Below, in pieces: positions 12,101-21,215 of a DNA stretch of 64,000 nt. Below the pieces are notes generated by a model. That model saw nothing but the letters and a program-made list of their open reading frames with translations. It was not told the DNA's origin and searched no databases. Source of the stretch: Ottelia alismoides (Eukaryota; Streptophyta; Magnoliopsida; Alismatales; Hydrocharitaceae); contig JAZKJV010010760.1 of the NCBI GenBank assembly GCA_037367405.1, forward strand, positions 822,001 through 886,000, in the 5' to 3' direction. Position numbers and translations under genes: made by a program. How positions within the stretch are numbered: position 1 is the stretch's first letter; every line of letters starts with the position of its first letter.

Positions 12101-12534
12101 ATCAAGTCTGGCTGAATGACTTTTGCTTCTGGCTCAGTATTGGTTAGCGGTGAATCACTGTGTGAGATGTTGGCTACCAATTCCAAAGAAAAGTGAGTCG
12201 GATCGATAGAGGAGAATGGTAATTCGGCCAGAGCCGTGTCCGACTCATCATCGATTGACAGTCCCAAAGGTGAGGTGATTGATAAATCCAAGAGGATTTC
12301 AGTGTTGTCTGGGGGTGTAGAAATCTCAGAGACTGCATGGTGGATTATTTCTTCTTCCGAGGATGTGCCTTCTATCTGTATGTCTGGCAGTTGGTCCCAT
12401 GGCCCAGTGGTTCTGAGGAGATTGCATTCTGATGTTTCGGCATCTTCAGTTGTGGATTCGGAGTCTGGTCTTTGCCACTTTGTTTGTTTCATCTCCAAAT
12501 CCACTTCTCCGCCTGGAGAACGGAATTTCATCAT
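9097..12534 (-). CDS. pol: Pol of element A: reverse transcriptase, RNase H, integrase
   Basis: 1145 codons from ATG at 12534, open throughout. Residues ~1-160 are an acidic linker. RT spans ~230-480 with the first catalytic Asp in CFLDGYSG (335) and VFMDD at 396-400. RNase H follows with Asp in MTDAS (546), Glu ~587, TDH ~612 and the ADHLSR Asp (~655). Integrase has an N-terminal His/Cys finger ending SCPIC (~791-795), catalytic Asp in GIDF (~824), Asp883 and Glu919 (35 residues apart), then a GPY-type C-terminal motif near 1065. No chromodomain is seen. The frame continues upstream of the ATG to 12600 with the C-terminal protease motif LGRPFL, so the true protein is Gag-Pol processed from a longer frame. 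It would copy the RNA in virus-like particles and integrate the cDNA. All catalytic residues are intact. Confidence 0.95.
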   Translation of the reverse strand: MMKFRSPGGEVDLEMKQTKWQRPDSESTTEDAETSECNLLRTTGPWDQLPDIQIEGTSSEEEIIHHAVSEISTPPDNTEILLDLSITSPLGLSIDDESDTALAELPFSSIDPTHFSLELVANISHSDSPLTNTEPEAKVIQPDLIDDSELPELKPLPPTLKYAFLNGPKEKFPVIISSSLTVDQESRLIEVLERNRKAIGWTVSDLVGINPALCSHQIYVEDNARPSREFQRRLNPNLREVVKKEIEKWCKAGFIYPISDSKWVAPLHVVPKKSGIQMVTNEEGVEIATRVPTSWRVCVDYRRLNAATKKDYFPLPFIDQILERLAGKAFFCFLDGYSGYNQVSIAPEDQEKTTFTCPFGTYAFKRMPFGLCNALGTFQRCMIAVFAEMVGDFLEVFMDDFSVHGDSFDTCLAHLDRVLQRCREVNLVLSWEKSHFMVTEGIVLGHVISKKGMEVDPAKVDVIKKLEPPTNVKSVRSFLGHVGFYRRFIPDFSKIARPLTELLGKDIEFIVNHRYLEAFELLKKKICESPILQAPDWSLPFEIMTDASDFAVGAVLGQRRDGIPYAIHYASKVLDPAQRNYTVTEKEMLAVVWALEKFRSYILGSKVTIFTDHTAIRYLMYKKDAKARLLRWILLIQEFNLEIKDKPGIKNVVADHLSRIEQNDHPDIGPIKETFPDESICVIESTPWYSDIVNYLVSKKVPYGWTKKMIDRLKSDSRKYHWDDPFLFYEGPDCVWRRCIPQEEYQSVLTHCHSLEAGGHHSGKRTAHKVLQYGFYWRTLFQDANEFVRSCPICQRMGGTMGYRDEMPMQPIIFCDVFDAWGIDFMGPFPNSNGFEYILLAVDYLSRWVEAIPTRTADSKVVCKFIKDNIIARFGIPKVLISDGGSHFVNREMRSLDKEYKFEHRIANPYHPQSNGMAEVSNREVKSILQKLVRPDRKNWSTLLDQVLWAYRTAYKTPLGTSPFRMIYGKPCHLPAELIHKSEWAIKKLNWSCHLGKLCRDLNLNELIEIRNRAYDNSVIYKDKVKRWHDRHIREKTFVPGQKVWLFNARLKIFHGKLKSKWTGPYIVVDVHTNGSVDITELKENAQPFSVNGQMLKPYIESPKEQTVQVKAIYFTQSEDIENLSDHSHPPSRPHWSPCTASSFT

Positions 12535-12600
12535 GCCAGTTCCGTAGTCGAATACGGCCTTAGCAGTTCTTAAGAAAGGTCTTCCGAGAATGATTTGCGA

Positions 12601-13137
12601 TTACTTCCAATGGTTCGGGGTCTCCATGTCCAGGACACTGAAGTCCACTTTGTATTCTGTACCCTCGATGATGATGATGATGACATTCTTCACTTCTCCC
12701 TTAGGTCTTTTAGTGGATTTATCAGCAAATTGGAGTAAAGATGATGATTTCTTGAGAGGGCCCAACTCCAATCGATAATATAAGGCTAAGGGTAGAAGGT
12801 TTGTGGAAGATCCATTGTCGAGAAGTGTGCGTGTGAATGCTATGCCGCCAATGTGACTCTCCACATAATGGGCGCCCAGATCCCTTTTCTTTCTTGGCAG
12901 ATGCTGGTTTCTGACGCATTTAGTGGTGGCAACTGTCAAGATATGAGTCTCCACAAGTTGACTTGTTCTCTTTGTACGAGTCCGGGTGGGGGTGCATTTT
13001 GTCTTCAAGTATTTCTGAAAGGCTGGATTACCTGCCACGTATTGATCAAAGGGTACTTTGACTGTAATGTTTTGTTGGCAGAATTTTTCCATGACTGGGT
13101 CATCTTTGATGTTTTTCTTTGTTTTTCTTTCTTTAAG
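12601..13137 (-). pseudogene. Aspartic protease region of element A, cut by a stop codon
   Basis: In the same frame as pol, this segment encodes a retropepsin-like domain: LLDNGSSTNLLP is the active-site region (Asp-Asn-Gly where Asp-Ser/Thr-Gly is classical; DNG also occurs in plant gypsy proteases). The flap and C-terminal motif LGRPFL follow. A TAA at 12601-12603 splits the domain just before LGRPFL, so this copy cannot make an intact protease-RT fusion unless the codon is read through. The first ATG in frame is at 13092, but homologous sequence starts further upstream near 13137. The protease frame is -1 relative to gag. Confidence 0.85.
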
Positions 13138-13622
13138 GCATGGGGGAAAGGAATGGAAGCATTTGAGACAGGAGATAGAGGATCAGAATCAAAAATCAGA
13201 GCATCTTTATTCGACTTGGAGTTTTTATTACAATCATAATAATCAAAATCAGGTTGATGAAAAGGTGACAAAGGTATTTTTGCAGCAACTAGAGGTTCAA
13301 GGTCCTCTGCAGACTCCATAGATGCTTTCCCTTTATCTACTGCTGGGATCTTCAGGCGTCCTTCATCTTCCTCCTCGGAAACATCCTCCGGTCGATCTTC
13401 CGAGTCTTCATGGTCCGATTCCCTTGCCCGGTCAGGTACGACCACGGTCCTTCCGCTCCTGAGTGACATGGCATTGATTTTGTCAAATGAAAGGATCTCA
13501 TGTTCAGATGTGGAACAGTTTGGATAGTATACCTGGTTATTGTGTTGAGATGCGTTGAATTTGTTCAAGCTATTGGGGTTAGCTTGAACCTGGGCAGGAA
13601 TGGTTGTGGCTGGAGCTGTCTG
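13005..13622 (-). CDS. Gag-protease linker ORF of element A
   Basis: This is the direct continuation of the gag frame after its TAG stop, with no further stop until 13005. It encodes a linker rich in Asp/Glu and Ser containing AMSLRSGRTV, the LRSG motif typical between Gag and protease in Athila-type polyproteins. Its last ~40 codons overlap the protease frame and are probably not the biological reading; the switch to the protease frame should happen in or near the A-rich stretch at 13111-13134. Confidence 0.75.
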   Translation of the reverse strand, partial: QTAPATTIPAQVQANPNSLNKFNASQHNNQVYYPNCSTSEHEILSFDKINAMSLRSGRTVVVPDRARESDHEDSEDRPEDVSEEEDEGRLKIPAVDKGKASMESAEDLEPLVAAKIPLSPFHQPDFDYYDCNKNSKSNKDALIFDSDPLSPVSNASIPFPHALKKEKQRKTSKMTQSWKNSANKTLQSKYPLINTWQVIQPFRNT

Positions 13623-15353
13623 CTAATCCTTCCAACGGGACAAGCGGTTGACATCAACCCGTAGATCTTCCAGTTCATGTCGGAAGTGACGAAACTCCTC
13701 AAGTAGTTGTCTCTGGATGTCGATCGGTTCTTCTGGGGGTTTGGATGACTGAGCTGATTGTCTGGGGGCTTGAGATTGCTGATGGTATTGCTGAGGTTGG
13801 CTCTGGCGATTGTAGGGTTGTTGCTGCTTCGGTTGCTGGAATGCGGCATTATAGAAAGTAGGTGGGCGCTGATAAGTCTGACGGTCTCCCATATTACCCT
13901 GTCGGGTAGTGTCTTGGGTGTACCAGATGCCATTCACTTCAAATGTCAGAGGCGGGGCTTCCTTGACTGTCTCAGTCGGTGGGGGCGGCTGTTGGGAAAA
14001 TTGGGCGTGGGATTGCTCGTGAGCCCATGGTTGTTGTTGCTCTGCTCCTGGTTGCTCCTGGACATGATGCACATGATATATAGGAACAGTAGGTGCACTA
14101 GGCATCCCCATCTTGGACACCTTCTCGGTGAGTTCCTCCATCTGCTTCGGGAATTGCGAAATCCTACTGTCGATATCGTTCATTCTCTTGTCCACAATTG
14201 TCAATTTATCAGAAATAAAGTGCATGCTTGGAATCAAGTCCTCAGCTATTTCTGCCACCGTCTGCTTCCCGCCTTTGGCTTGAAGGGTGTTCAGGGAATC
14301 AGTGTATGCTCGACTGGCAATTTGAGACCAGCTTGTTTCTACCATCTGCTCCAGTATTTTCCAGACGGTCTCAGCTCCACGTGATGTGTAATTCCCTCCG
14401 CAGGCAGCACTAACTAACCCTTGAGTCTCGTGGTTGAGGCCAGAGTAGAGTGATTGGACTAGGATGTTGTTGTCCAGGTCATGGCAGGGACATTTTTGTA
14501 GCAGGTCCTTAAACCTATCCCATGCCTCACAAAGTGGTTCATTGGGCATCTGAGCGAAACTGGTGATGCGGGTCCTCATTTGATTGGTCCGGCTCAAGGG
14601 ATAGAATTTCTTCAGAAAGAGGTTTTTGAACCTCTCATAAGTCATCACAGTCACCCCCAAGTTCTTCACCCAGTAGTCTGCTTTCCCTTTCAAGGCGAAA
14701 GGTAGTGCAGTGAGACGAATGTAGTCTTGGCTGACTTGTGGGTGCCTCAGATTAGAACATATCAGCTCTAGGTCCCTCAAGAATTCATATAGCTCCTCAG
14801 TCGTATTACCATGGAATTGAGGTAATTGACTGACAAAGTGTGGCTTTAGTTCATAGTGGATCTCTGGTTGTGGTGGCTGCAAATAATTCCACACTCTGTA
14901 CTGTCCAGGGTTGTATGCGGCTTCCATTGGAACTTCTCCCCCAGCATTCATTTGTTCGAGCTGCTCCCTCAGCAGCTGCTGTTGCTGCTCAGATGCAGCC
15001 AGTCTCGCGAGAATCATCTTCATTGGATCTTCATTAGGTTCATCTTCAGGGTCTTTCTTGGAAGGTATCTTGGGCGGCATTTCTTTATCTGGAGAATACA
15101 AAGGATTTGAGTTAATAGATTGGAAAGAATTGATGTAACAGTTATTCTCGATCTTTTGGGGTGAGAAATGGACAGGGTGGGTCTGTCCTCCTTCTAGGAG
15201 GAAGAAGGAATAGGGTTCTTGGGAAGGGTTTCCCGGAGGCCAAGCAGGTCCAGAGTAAGAGTTTCTCTGGGCTTTTGAGGTTGGGGAGTTTGTGGTAGAG
15301 AGATATGAGCCTGAACAAAAATTACCACAATCCTCCATTCTCGGAGTCAACAA
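13623..15353 (-). CDS. gag: Gag of element A
   Basis: 576 codons; the frame opens at a TTG, so translation more likely starts at the ATG of codon 6 (MEDCGNF) or codon 92 (MPPKIPSKK). The order is an N-terminal variable region, a Gln-rich coiled-coil-like stretch (~115-138), the capsid-like retrotransposon Gag domain (~175-325, with FALKGKADYW and CEAWDRFKDLLQKCP), a heptad-like helix (~355-415), and a Pro/Gln-rich tail to ~550. I see no CCHC zinc knuckle. Gag would form the particle shell and package the RNA. The frame ends with TAG at 13623-13625 followed by CAG, then continues open. Confidence 0.9.
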   Translation of the reverse strand: MLTPRMEDCGNFCSGSYLSTTNSPTSKAQRNSYSGPAWPPGNPSQEPYSFFLLEGGQTHPVHFSPQKIENNCYINSFQSINSNPLYSPDKEMPPKIPSKKDPEDEPNEDPMKMILARLAASEQQQQLLREQLEQMNAGGEVPMEAAYNPGQYRVWNYLQPPQPEIHYELKPHFVSQLPQFHGNTTEELYEFLRDLELICSNLRHPQVSQDYIRLTALPFALKGKADYWVKNLGVTVMTYERFKNLFLKKFYPLSRTNQMRTRITSFAQMPNEPLCEAWDRFKDLLQKCPCHDLDNNILVQSLYSGLNHETQGLVSAACGGNYTSRGAETVWKILEQMVETSWSQIASRAYTDSLNTLQAKGGKQTVAEIAEDLIPSMHFISDKLTIVDKRMNDIDSRISQFPKQMEELTEKVSKMGMPSAPTVPIYHVHHVQEQPGAEQQQPWAHEQSHAQFSQQPPPPTETVKEAPPLTFEVNGIWYTQDTTRQGNMGDRQTYQRPPTFYNAAFQQPKQQQPYNRQSQPQQYHQQSQAPRQSAQSSKPPEEPIDIQRQLLEEFRHFRHELEDLRVDVNRLSRWKD

Positions 15354-16540
15354 GATGTTTTATGATGTAGACACAATTGTGTGGTATTCGTTGATGCACT
15401 ATTTTCTACGCACAATCAAACACAATACAAGAGTTGTTTCACCAACTCAACTCAAAGTGAAGACCGTAAGGGTCCGGTCAATTATCTTGTTAGTTTTAAT
15501 TGGTGAGAATTCAAGTCTTGCAAGCCGTTTACGCGAGCTGTTAGGTTTGGAGCTGGGCTCTATCCTAGTGTGCGTCTCTCTCCTCGCTGCAAGATAAATC
15601 AAACAATGTCGGGGTTGCTCTCCCGCAGAAATTCTTGATTTTATGGATTTTTAGATCGGCTATATTTAGCAGTCCCAGTTTTAGTAAGGCGATCACTGTA
15701 GAATTTAAGTGAACACAAATTCACGTCTACCGTCCAGTCCCAATTCCCTTTAGATTTATGTGATAAAACAAGAGAGAGGAATTCGGGAAAAGCCGATGCA
15801 CGCGGAAAACTTATGATGAATGCTTAGTTAGAAGACTTACAGTGCCTCCTCGCAATCTCCATGTGGGATGCAATACAGAATTGAAAATTTATACTAAATG
15901 CGTGCAAGCCGATGAAAACCGCACCTAAGCAGAAAGTTCTATTAGCGGGGAAGAATTGAATTAAATTTGGCTAAATTGAACGATCTACGTGCGTCTCAGT
16001 TAAAGTGTAGTGTGGCTTAAGATCCTACAAGCACAATCAAAAATAAAAAATGCTCTAAGAGCCGTATGTGCAGGTCTATCCTAATCGCCACTCAAGTCGG
16101 GCCCCACCCTCTCCAGAGAGTGAAACAGGCCACGACACACCACAAATAAAGTTCAATGTCCTTGTACACACGCGAGAGTCCAAACGGACACCGCTATAAA
16201 TGAGCAGAAAATAAAAATGCAGAAATTAAAAACCTAGACTCTACTCTCTCTCACGACTCGACTCGATCTTAGTTTAATTGCGGTTTCTTCGGGTGTCGGT
16301 GAAGATGCGCCGGTTCCTTGAAAAACCGCTCCACGTGCTCCGGGTACCTCGCAAGAAAAATAAGAGAGAGATTGTAAGAGAGTGACTCAGAAAATAATCA
16401 AAAATAAAATAAATGAAAGAAATGCTGAAAAATAAATACAAGAAATAAAATGGGATTTACAATGAAAAATTCGGGGGTCAGACTACCCGAATTCGGAAAA
16501 CCGAACAAAAATTTTCAAAACAAAAACTAAGCCGTTTGCC
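15354..16540 (-). other. Leader of element A
   Basis: About 1.2 kb between PBS and gag without a convincing gene. It includes a box conserved upstream of gag (15412-15452, sense GAGTTGGTGAAAC..TATTGTGTTTGATTG) and a stem-loop at 16097-16136. Both recur in other elements of the window and are candidates for packaging or translation signals. Confidence 0.65.
16097..16136 (-). other. Leader stem-loop of element A
   Basis: In sense, CACTCTC and GAGGGTG form an inner 7-bp stem (one G-T pair) around TGGA, within an outer stem formed by GTCG and CGAC. The element D leader (55199-55239) keeps the inner stem and replaces the outer arms by GTCAAG / CTTGAC, which still pair. Position fits a dimerisation or packaging element; function is inferred. 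Confidence 0.45.
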
Positions 16541-16558
16541 TCCCCGGCAACGGCGCCA
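16541..16558 (-). other. Primer-binding site of element A
   Basis: The minus strand reads TGGCGCCGTTGCCGGGGA, two bases from the 5' LTR. It is an exact complement to the 3' end of plant tRNA-Asp as I know it. Confidence 0.92.
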
Positions 16559-16560
16559 TC

Positions 16561-19500
16561 TGACGGGTCCGCAAAAGCCGCGATAAGAAATCGTTTTTAT
16601 CGTTCGTGCGTGAAAATAATTAAAGTCGTTCGTTGTAGGCGGCGATCGGAACAGTCAAGAAATAACCACAATTTTAAAACAAATTCAATCCAGTGGTTTT
16701 TATGTTTATTTTACTTGGGCAAGTCCCAAGGTCGATCACAAGGAGGCAAAGGAACAACCTAGATTAATGTCTATCCAATTTTGAGTTCGGTTTTCAAGGC
16801 GGTCTTTTTTTGGATTTTTTCAATGCAATATGAGATGCAAAATGCAAATTCGGCCTATTTTAGGGACTAAAATGTAAAATACGTTCAAACGGTGTCCGAA
16901 AATTACGAAACTTGGCCGAGATGTAAAAAATGATGAAAGAAGTGCACTGTAATTTTTTTGGAATTTTTAGATGCAATATGAATTTTTTACGAATTTTTAA
17001 TTGCAAACAGAATGAATTTTCAATATTTGATTTTAATAAATATTAAACCTACTTATTTTCGAGAACTAAAATTATCTAAGATCTATCACAAGGTAATGGA
17101 TCCTAGAAAAATCCTAGATCACAAAAATGTAGGGTCTAATACCTATTAAAATTCAAACATTGAAATGCACAAAATGATTTTTACAGGGCAACTAATGCAT
17201 GCAAATGCAATGATTTTTGGGCACAATGTTAATCAAATTAATCTCTACGATATTTGATTTTTGGGGAATTTTTAGAGCAACGGTTGATTAACTATCAATT
17301 TTAGAGCAAGAGATGGGTAAAATATGCAAATTTTCACAAAACAATTATTTATTCATTAACCATCAATCAGAAAATTACCCACAACATGTCAAAACGTAGA
17401 GAATTAATTAACCAACATCATGCTATTTTTGGATTAATAAAATAATGTAGATAAGATGTCCAAATATACGAGGGAACACAGGGGTACAGATGCAAATATA
17501 AATAAATAAATAAACATGTAAAGGGCTGAAATGTAAATACCTATACCCGTGGGGGTATTTGTGCAAAATGTCCAAGGGGCACGTGCTGCGCACGTGCCCT
17601 TGGATGCGGGGACTGAGGCGCGAATATGGGAACTCCAGGGGGGTCACTGCAATTACCCCAGAGGGTCACGTGCAGATCACGTGACCCCTGGGATGAGGAG
17701 GATGGGTGACGTCGACCCCCCACGCACGCGCGCCTCACGTGTGGGGGTCTCGGGCTCCGTGCCTGGCGGCGAAGGCGGTGGGGCAGGAGGTGGTAGCCGC
17801 TGTCGAGGGCGGTCGGGGGAGCGTCGGCCGAAAGTTGGCCTCCCTCTGGCCGACACACGGCCTAGAGGGCGGCGTAAGAGGAGTCGAGGGCGCAGCAGCG
17901 ACGGCAAGCGGAGTCGGAGGCGGTGGTCGTCGATGAAGTCGGTGGAGACCGCTCCTGGTGGCTGTTGGCTGAAGATGCACAGCTGCGGCGGAGAGGGCGA
18001 GATCTATGGTCGGCGTTGGTGACGCGTAAGGCGGAGGCGAGCGATGATGGCCGAATCGTGGCCGAAGCGCGGGGCTCCGGTGGTATCGAAGGCGGTGGCG
18101 TTGGAGAAGGCGATGTCGGAGGAGCTTCAGTGGCGTGGTGGCGCTGGAGCGGAGTCGGAGGAGAATGAAGGCGAACGTTGGTCGGTGAAGATGAAGGCCG
18201 GCTACGGCGAGGCGGAGGCCTGGCGTATGCGTTGGTGTACCGAGTCGGCGAGGAGGGGAAGCTCCGAGCGGAGCGGAAGCGAAGAGGTAGAGCGAGAGAG
18301 CGGGAGAGAGAGAGAGAGATAGAGCGAGAGAGATAGATTACCGGGGAAGAAGGCTCGACGGCGAGTGATGGCCGGAGCGAAGCAGCGCTGGAGGAGCTGC
18401 GACGAGGCACCGGGGGGGGGGGGGGGGGGGCTTCGGATCACGCCGGTGAGGGCTGTCACCACCTGAAGATCGGCGGATGCCTAGCGTCGATGAGGCGAGT
18501 CCCTTTAAATAGGATAGGGTTACGGGGACCGCGGAGGTTGGTTGGCCGTTGGCGAAGATAGCGGGGGACCGGAGACAGTTGCGAAGGGAAGGGCGGCGGG
18601 CGCGAGGTTGGGGGTGACGCACAGCGGCCGTCCGATCGGCCGAGATCGGACGGCCAATTATGCGCCACGTGGCGAGGAAGGGGGCAAGGGCGCGCACGTG
18701 CTTGGCGCGTGCCTGGGGGCACGTGCCTCGCACGTGCGATGGCTTTTTAATTTTAATTTTTTTTATAAAAACGATATAATAAAAAGGCGAAAAATGGCTG
18801 ACACATGGCGGCCTCTGGGGCTGCCACGTGTCAGCACCAGAAAAATCCGTAAATAAAAGATTTCTAAAATCTCTAAAAAAATAGCAAATGACCTCGGATC
18901 GAAAAAGTTCCTTCACAAAAAATGCTCGTCTCGACGAGATCTACAACTTTCATGAAGACATCAAAGCCAAATTCGGTCAAATGTGAAAAGTGAATTTTTG
19001 GGGTATCCCATGTACATAGAATACCTTGATTTTTTGGTTTTCTCATTTTTTTTGTCAATTTTAAACACGATAAAAATCCGGAAAAATAAGGAAAACTCAA
19101 AGATAAATAAAAGAGACCTTAATCTAATTTTTTTGGATTTTTATTAATAAAGAAAATATACACATAAAATACAGGTCAAAAAGCCGTGAAAATACAATGT
19201 ACAAAAGAGGCCCAAAACCCAACTTTCACATACGAGCTCCGATTCACTTGAACTTGGTCTTGTTTTGAATGTAATTGAATGTGCATTAGTTCAAAAGTGA
19301 GTAGGATCAAATCGGACACTGGATGGGGAAGATATGTGGCTTTTAGTCCGAAAATCCTGAAACTAGGGTTTGGGTTTTTGGTCCACTTACCTGGGTTAAT
19401 TATTTTTTTGTATTTTTCATTTATTCTTGTTAGTGATGTGTACACAGTGGAAGTGAGTTTGTGGTATGCGGTGTCAGCATGAAGGAGTTAAAAATAGGGG

Positions 19501-19697
19501 AAGTTAGGCTATTTACAGGTCAATTTTTGGCTTGGATTTTTGGCTTCTTATTTTATGCAGAAATTAATGCTAAAATGCAATTCTTATGCAATCATGCCCG
19601 GATGCTAATTATGCGAAATAAATGCAGAAATGCAGTTGATCTTGAGGGACTTGAGCCTAATTAATGAGACTTAGAGTGATGAATCCGAGATTCATCA
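16561..19697 (-). repeat. 5' LTR of element A
   Basis: 3137 bp, nearly identical to 4410-7509. It holds the promoter that would drive the genomic RNA (TATA-like box at 18501-18513). Differences include ~24 extra bp near 17643, a longer poly-G run at 18412-18430 and a duplicated GCACGTG segment near 18715. Confidence 0.95.
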
Positions 19698-19702
19698 GAG
19701 CT
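19698..19702. repeat. Right target-site duplication of element A
   Basis: GAGCT, identical to 4405-4409, directly after the LTR end TTCATCA. Confidence 0.95.
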
Positions 19703-21190
19703 GGAGGCAATGTAAGTCTTCTTACTTAGCATGCATCATCGATTTCCGACTTGCATGGCTTTTCCGATCTTCTCCCTCTGTTTTTGACAACCTAGGATGC
19801 TTAATGGAAATTGGAACCTCGATAGGCACGTGCATTGAAAATACCCAAAAAAAGTGATAACCTAAATAAAATAGGGACTGATAACTCTATTGGACCTAAA
19901 AATAAAACATAATGGACTTCCTTGTCTTAGGGAGTGCAACCCCCTCATTGAATGCGTTTTAAATTACTTACGTACACACTAAGGAGTAGAGCCCAAATCC
20001 CATCAAGCCTCCTAAGTGTTTGTAGAACTTTGTGATTCTCGCCTCACTCTAAAATCGAAAAGATAAATGACCATCACTTGATGGTCTTCACTGTGTCGAG
20101 TAGGTGAATCAGGGGTTTGCCTTGTGTATTGAATGTGACTGTGAGTTCATTGTGTTTTCCATTCATTGTTAGAGTAGTCGATCCCATCGTGTGAGTCATG
20201 CATTTTTTATCCTTGAGTCTCTCTACCTCTCTTATACATACACCTCTTCTTTTGCATTGAGTCGTGATATTGGCGCTTGAGCTCAATCATTTCTTCGCCA
20301 AGTCCATGCGTTCCCGACATCTTCTTCATCACCTTCTTCGTATCCACTGTACCATTCCCATCTTCTCCGGTTCGAGGATAGCCTGCTCTTAGGACCACCA
20401 TTTTGACAGTGTTCCCGCCCCGTGTGGAACACCCAATTTTGTCTATGTCTCGATCTTCTTGCCCGCCCTCCTCGTCCCCTCTGTTTCACTCTTCTATCAC
20501 CGTGATATTGGCACGCAAGCTCAATCAGCTTCTTCACTTCATTGTGTTACCCTTCTTATCCATCTTCCTTGTGTCCCCCGTATCACCTCTCCCTTTACCC
20601 GGGAATGATGTGCACATCGATAGCCCGCATCGAGGATTCCATGATCACCTTGATTATCTGTGTAAGACGGGCCAATGATGTTGAGGATGCTGAGATTGAT
20701 TTGGTGGATTTGACTTTGGATACATGCATATGAGCGTATTGAGGATTTTTGATGATGCATAGAGCATAGGTGTGATGCATTATTGAGGAATTTTAGTTCT
20801 CGCACACCAGATTGAGGATGTGATATGATGTGATGACTTGGTGATGATTTCATGAGTATTGATTGATCTATCTATTTTGAGGTTCCATCCATCTTGATTT
20901 TGAGGATTGAATGATTATTCTGACTTGGAGTACCTGATAAAGGTGTGCAGATCCTGCATGATCTCTCATCTTCCTGATTAAACCCTCCTTGATCTCCTGA
21001 CTCTTTGATCCACCTATGGCACTTTGAGGATTCCCGATAATATTGTGCCATCTCAGCCAGATTGGATTGACCCGAGGGATGTTTTGTGATTGACCTGATG
21101 ATTTTCTCCCTCACATGATCTTATGCCCTCCGGATGATTGAATGATTGAATGCTTTTGAGGACCTGAGATGATTTGCCAGCATTCCCTTG
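19703..21190 (+). other. Leader remainder and noncoding interior of element B
   Basis: The first part (to ~20160) aligns with the leaders of C2 (36690-37160) and C3 (44700-45300): GTGATAACCT, GCAACCCCCTC and a pre-gag box near 20097-20140. In C3, gag starts right after this box; here no gag follows. From 20200 to 20540 two ~238-bp-spaced copies of GTGATATTGGC..GCTCAATCA occur (20264, 20502). From 20680 to 21160 short TTGAGGAT repeats recur every ~50-60 bp. Open frames are short and not conserved. Confidence 0.6.
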
Positions 21191-21215
21191 ACCTACATTG
21201 ATATAGCTCGCATTC

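Larger units (their letters stand above)
4410..19697 (-). mobile_element. Element A: full-length Athila-type Ty3/gypsy retrotransposon
   Basis: 15,288 bp, read on the minus strand. Order in transcription sense: 5' LTR (16561-19697), PBS, leader, gag, protease, RT-RNaseH-integrase, PPT-like hairpins, 3' UTR, PPT, 3' LTR (4410-7509). The LTRs begin TGATGAATC and end GACCCGTCA and are flanked by GAGCT. Integrase follows RT, which defines Ty3/gypsy; the RT/INT motif style, lack of a chromodomain and tRNA-Asp PBS point to Athila. No env-like ORF is visible. By eye the LTRs differ by roughly 1-2% plus a ~24-bp indel near 17643 and a longer G-run near 18412, so A is the youngest large insertion here. 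Confidence 0.95.
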
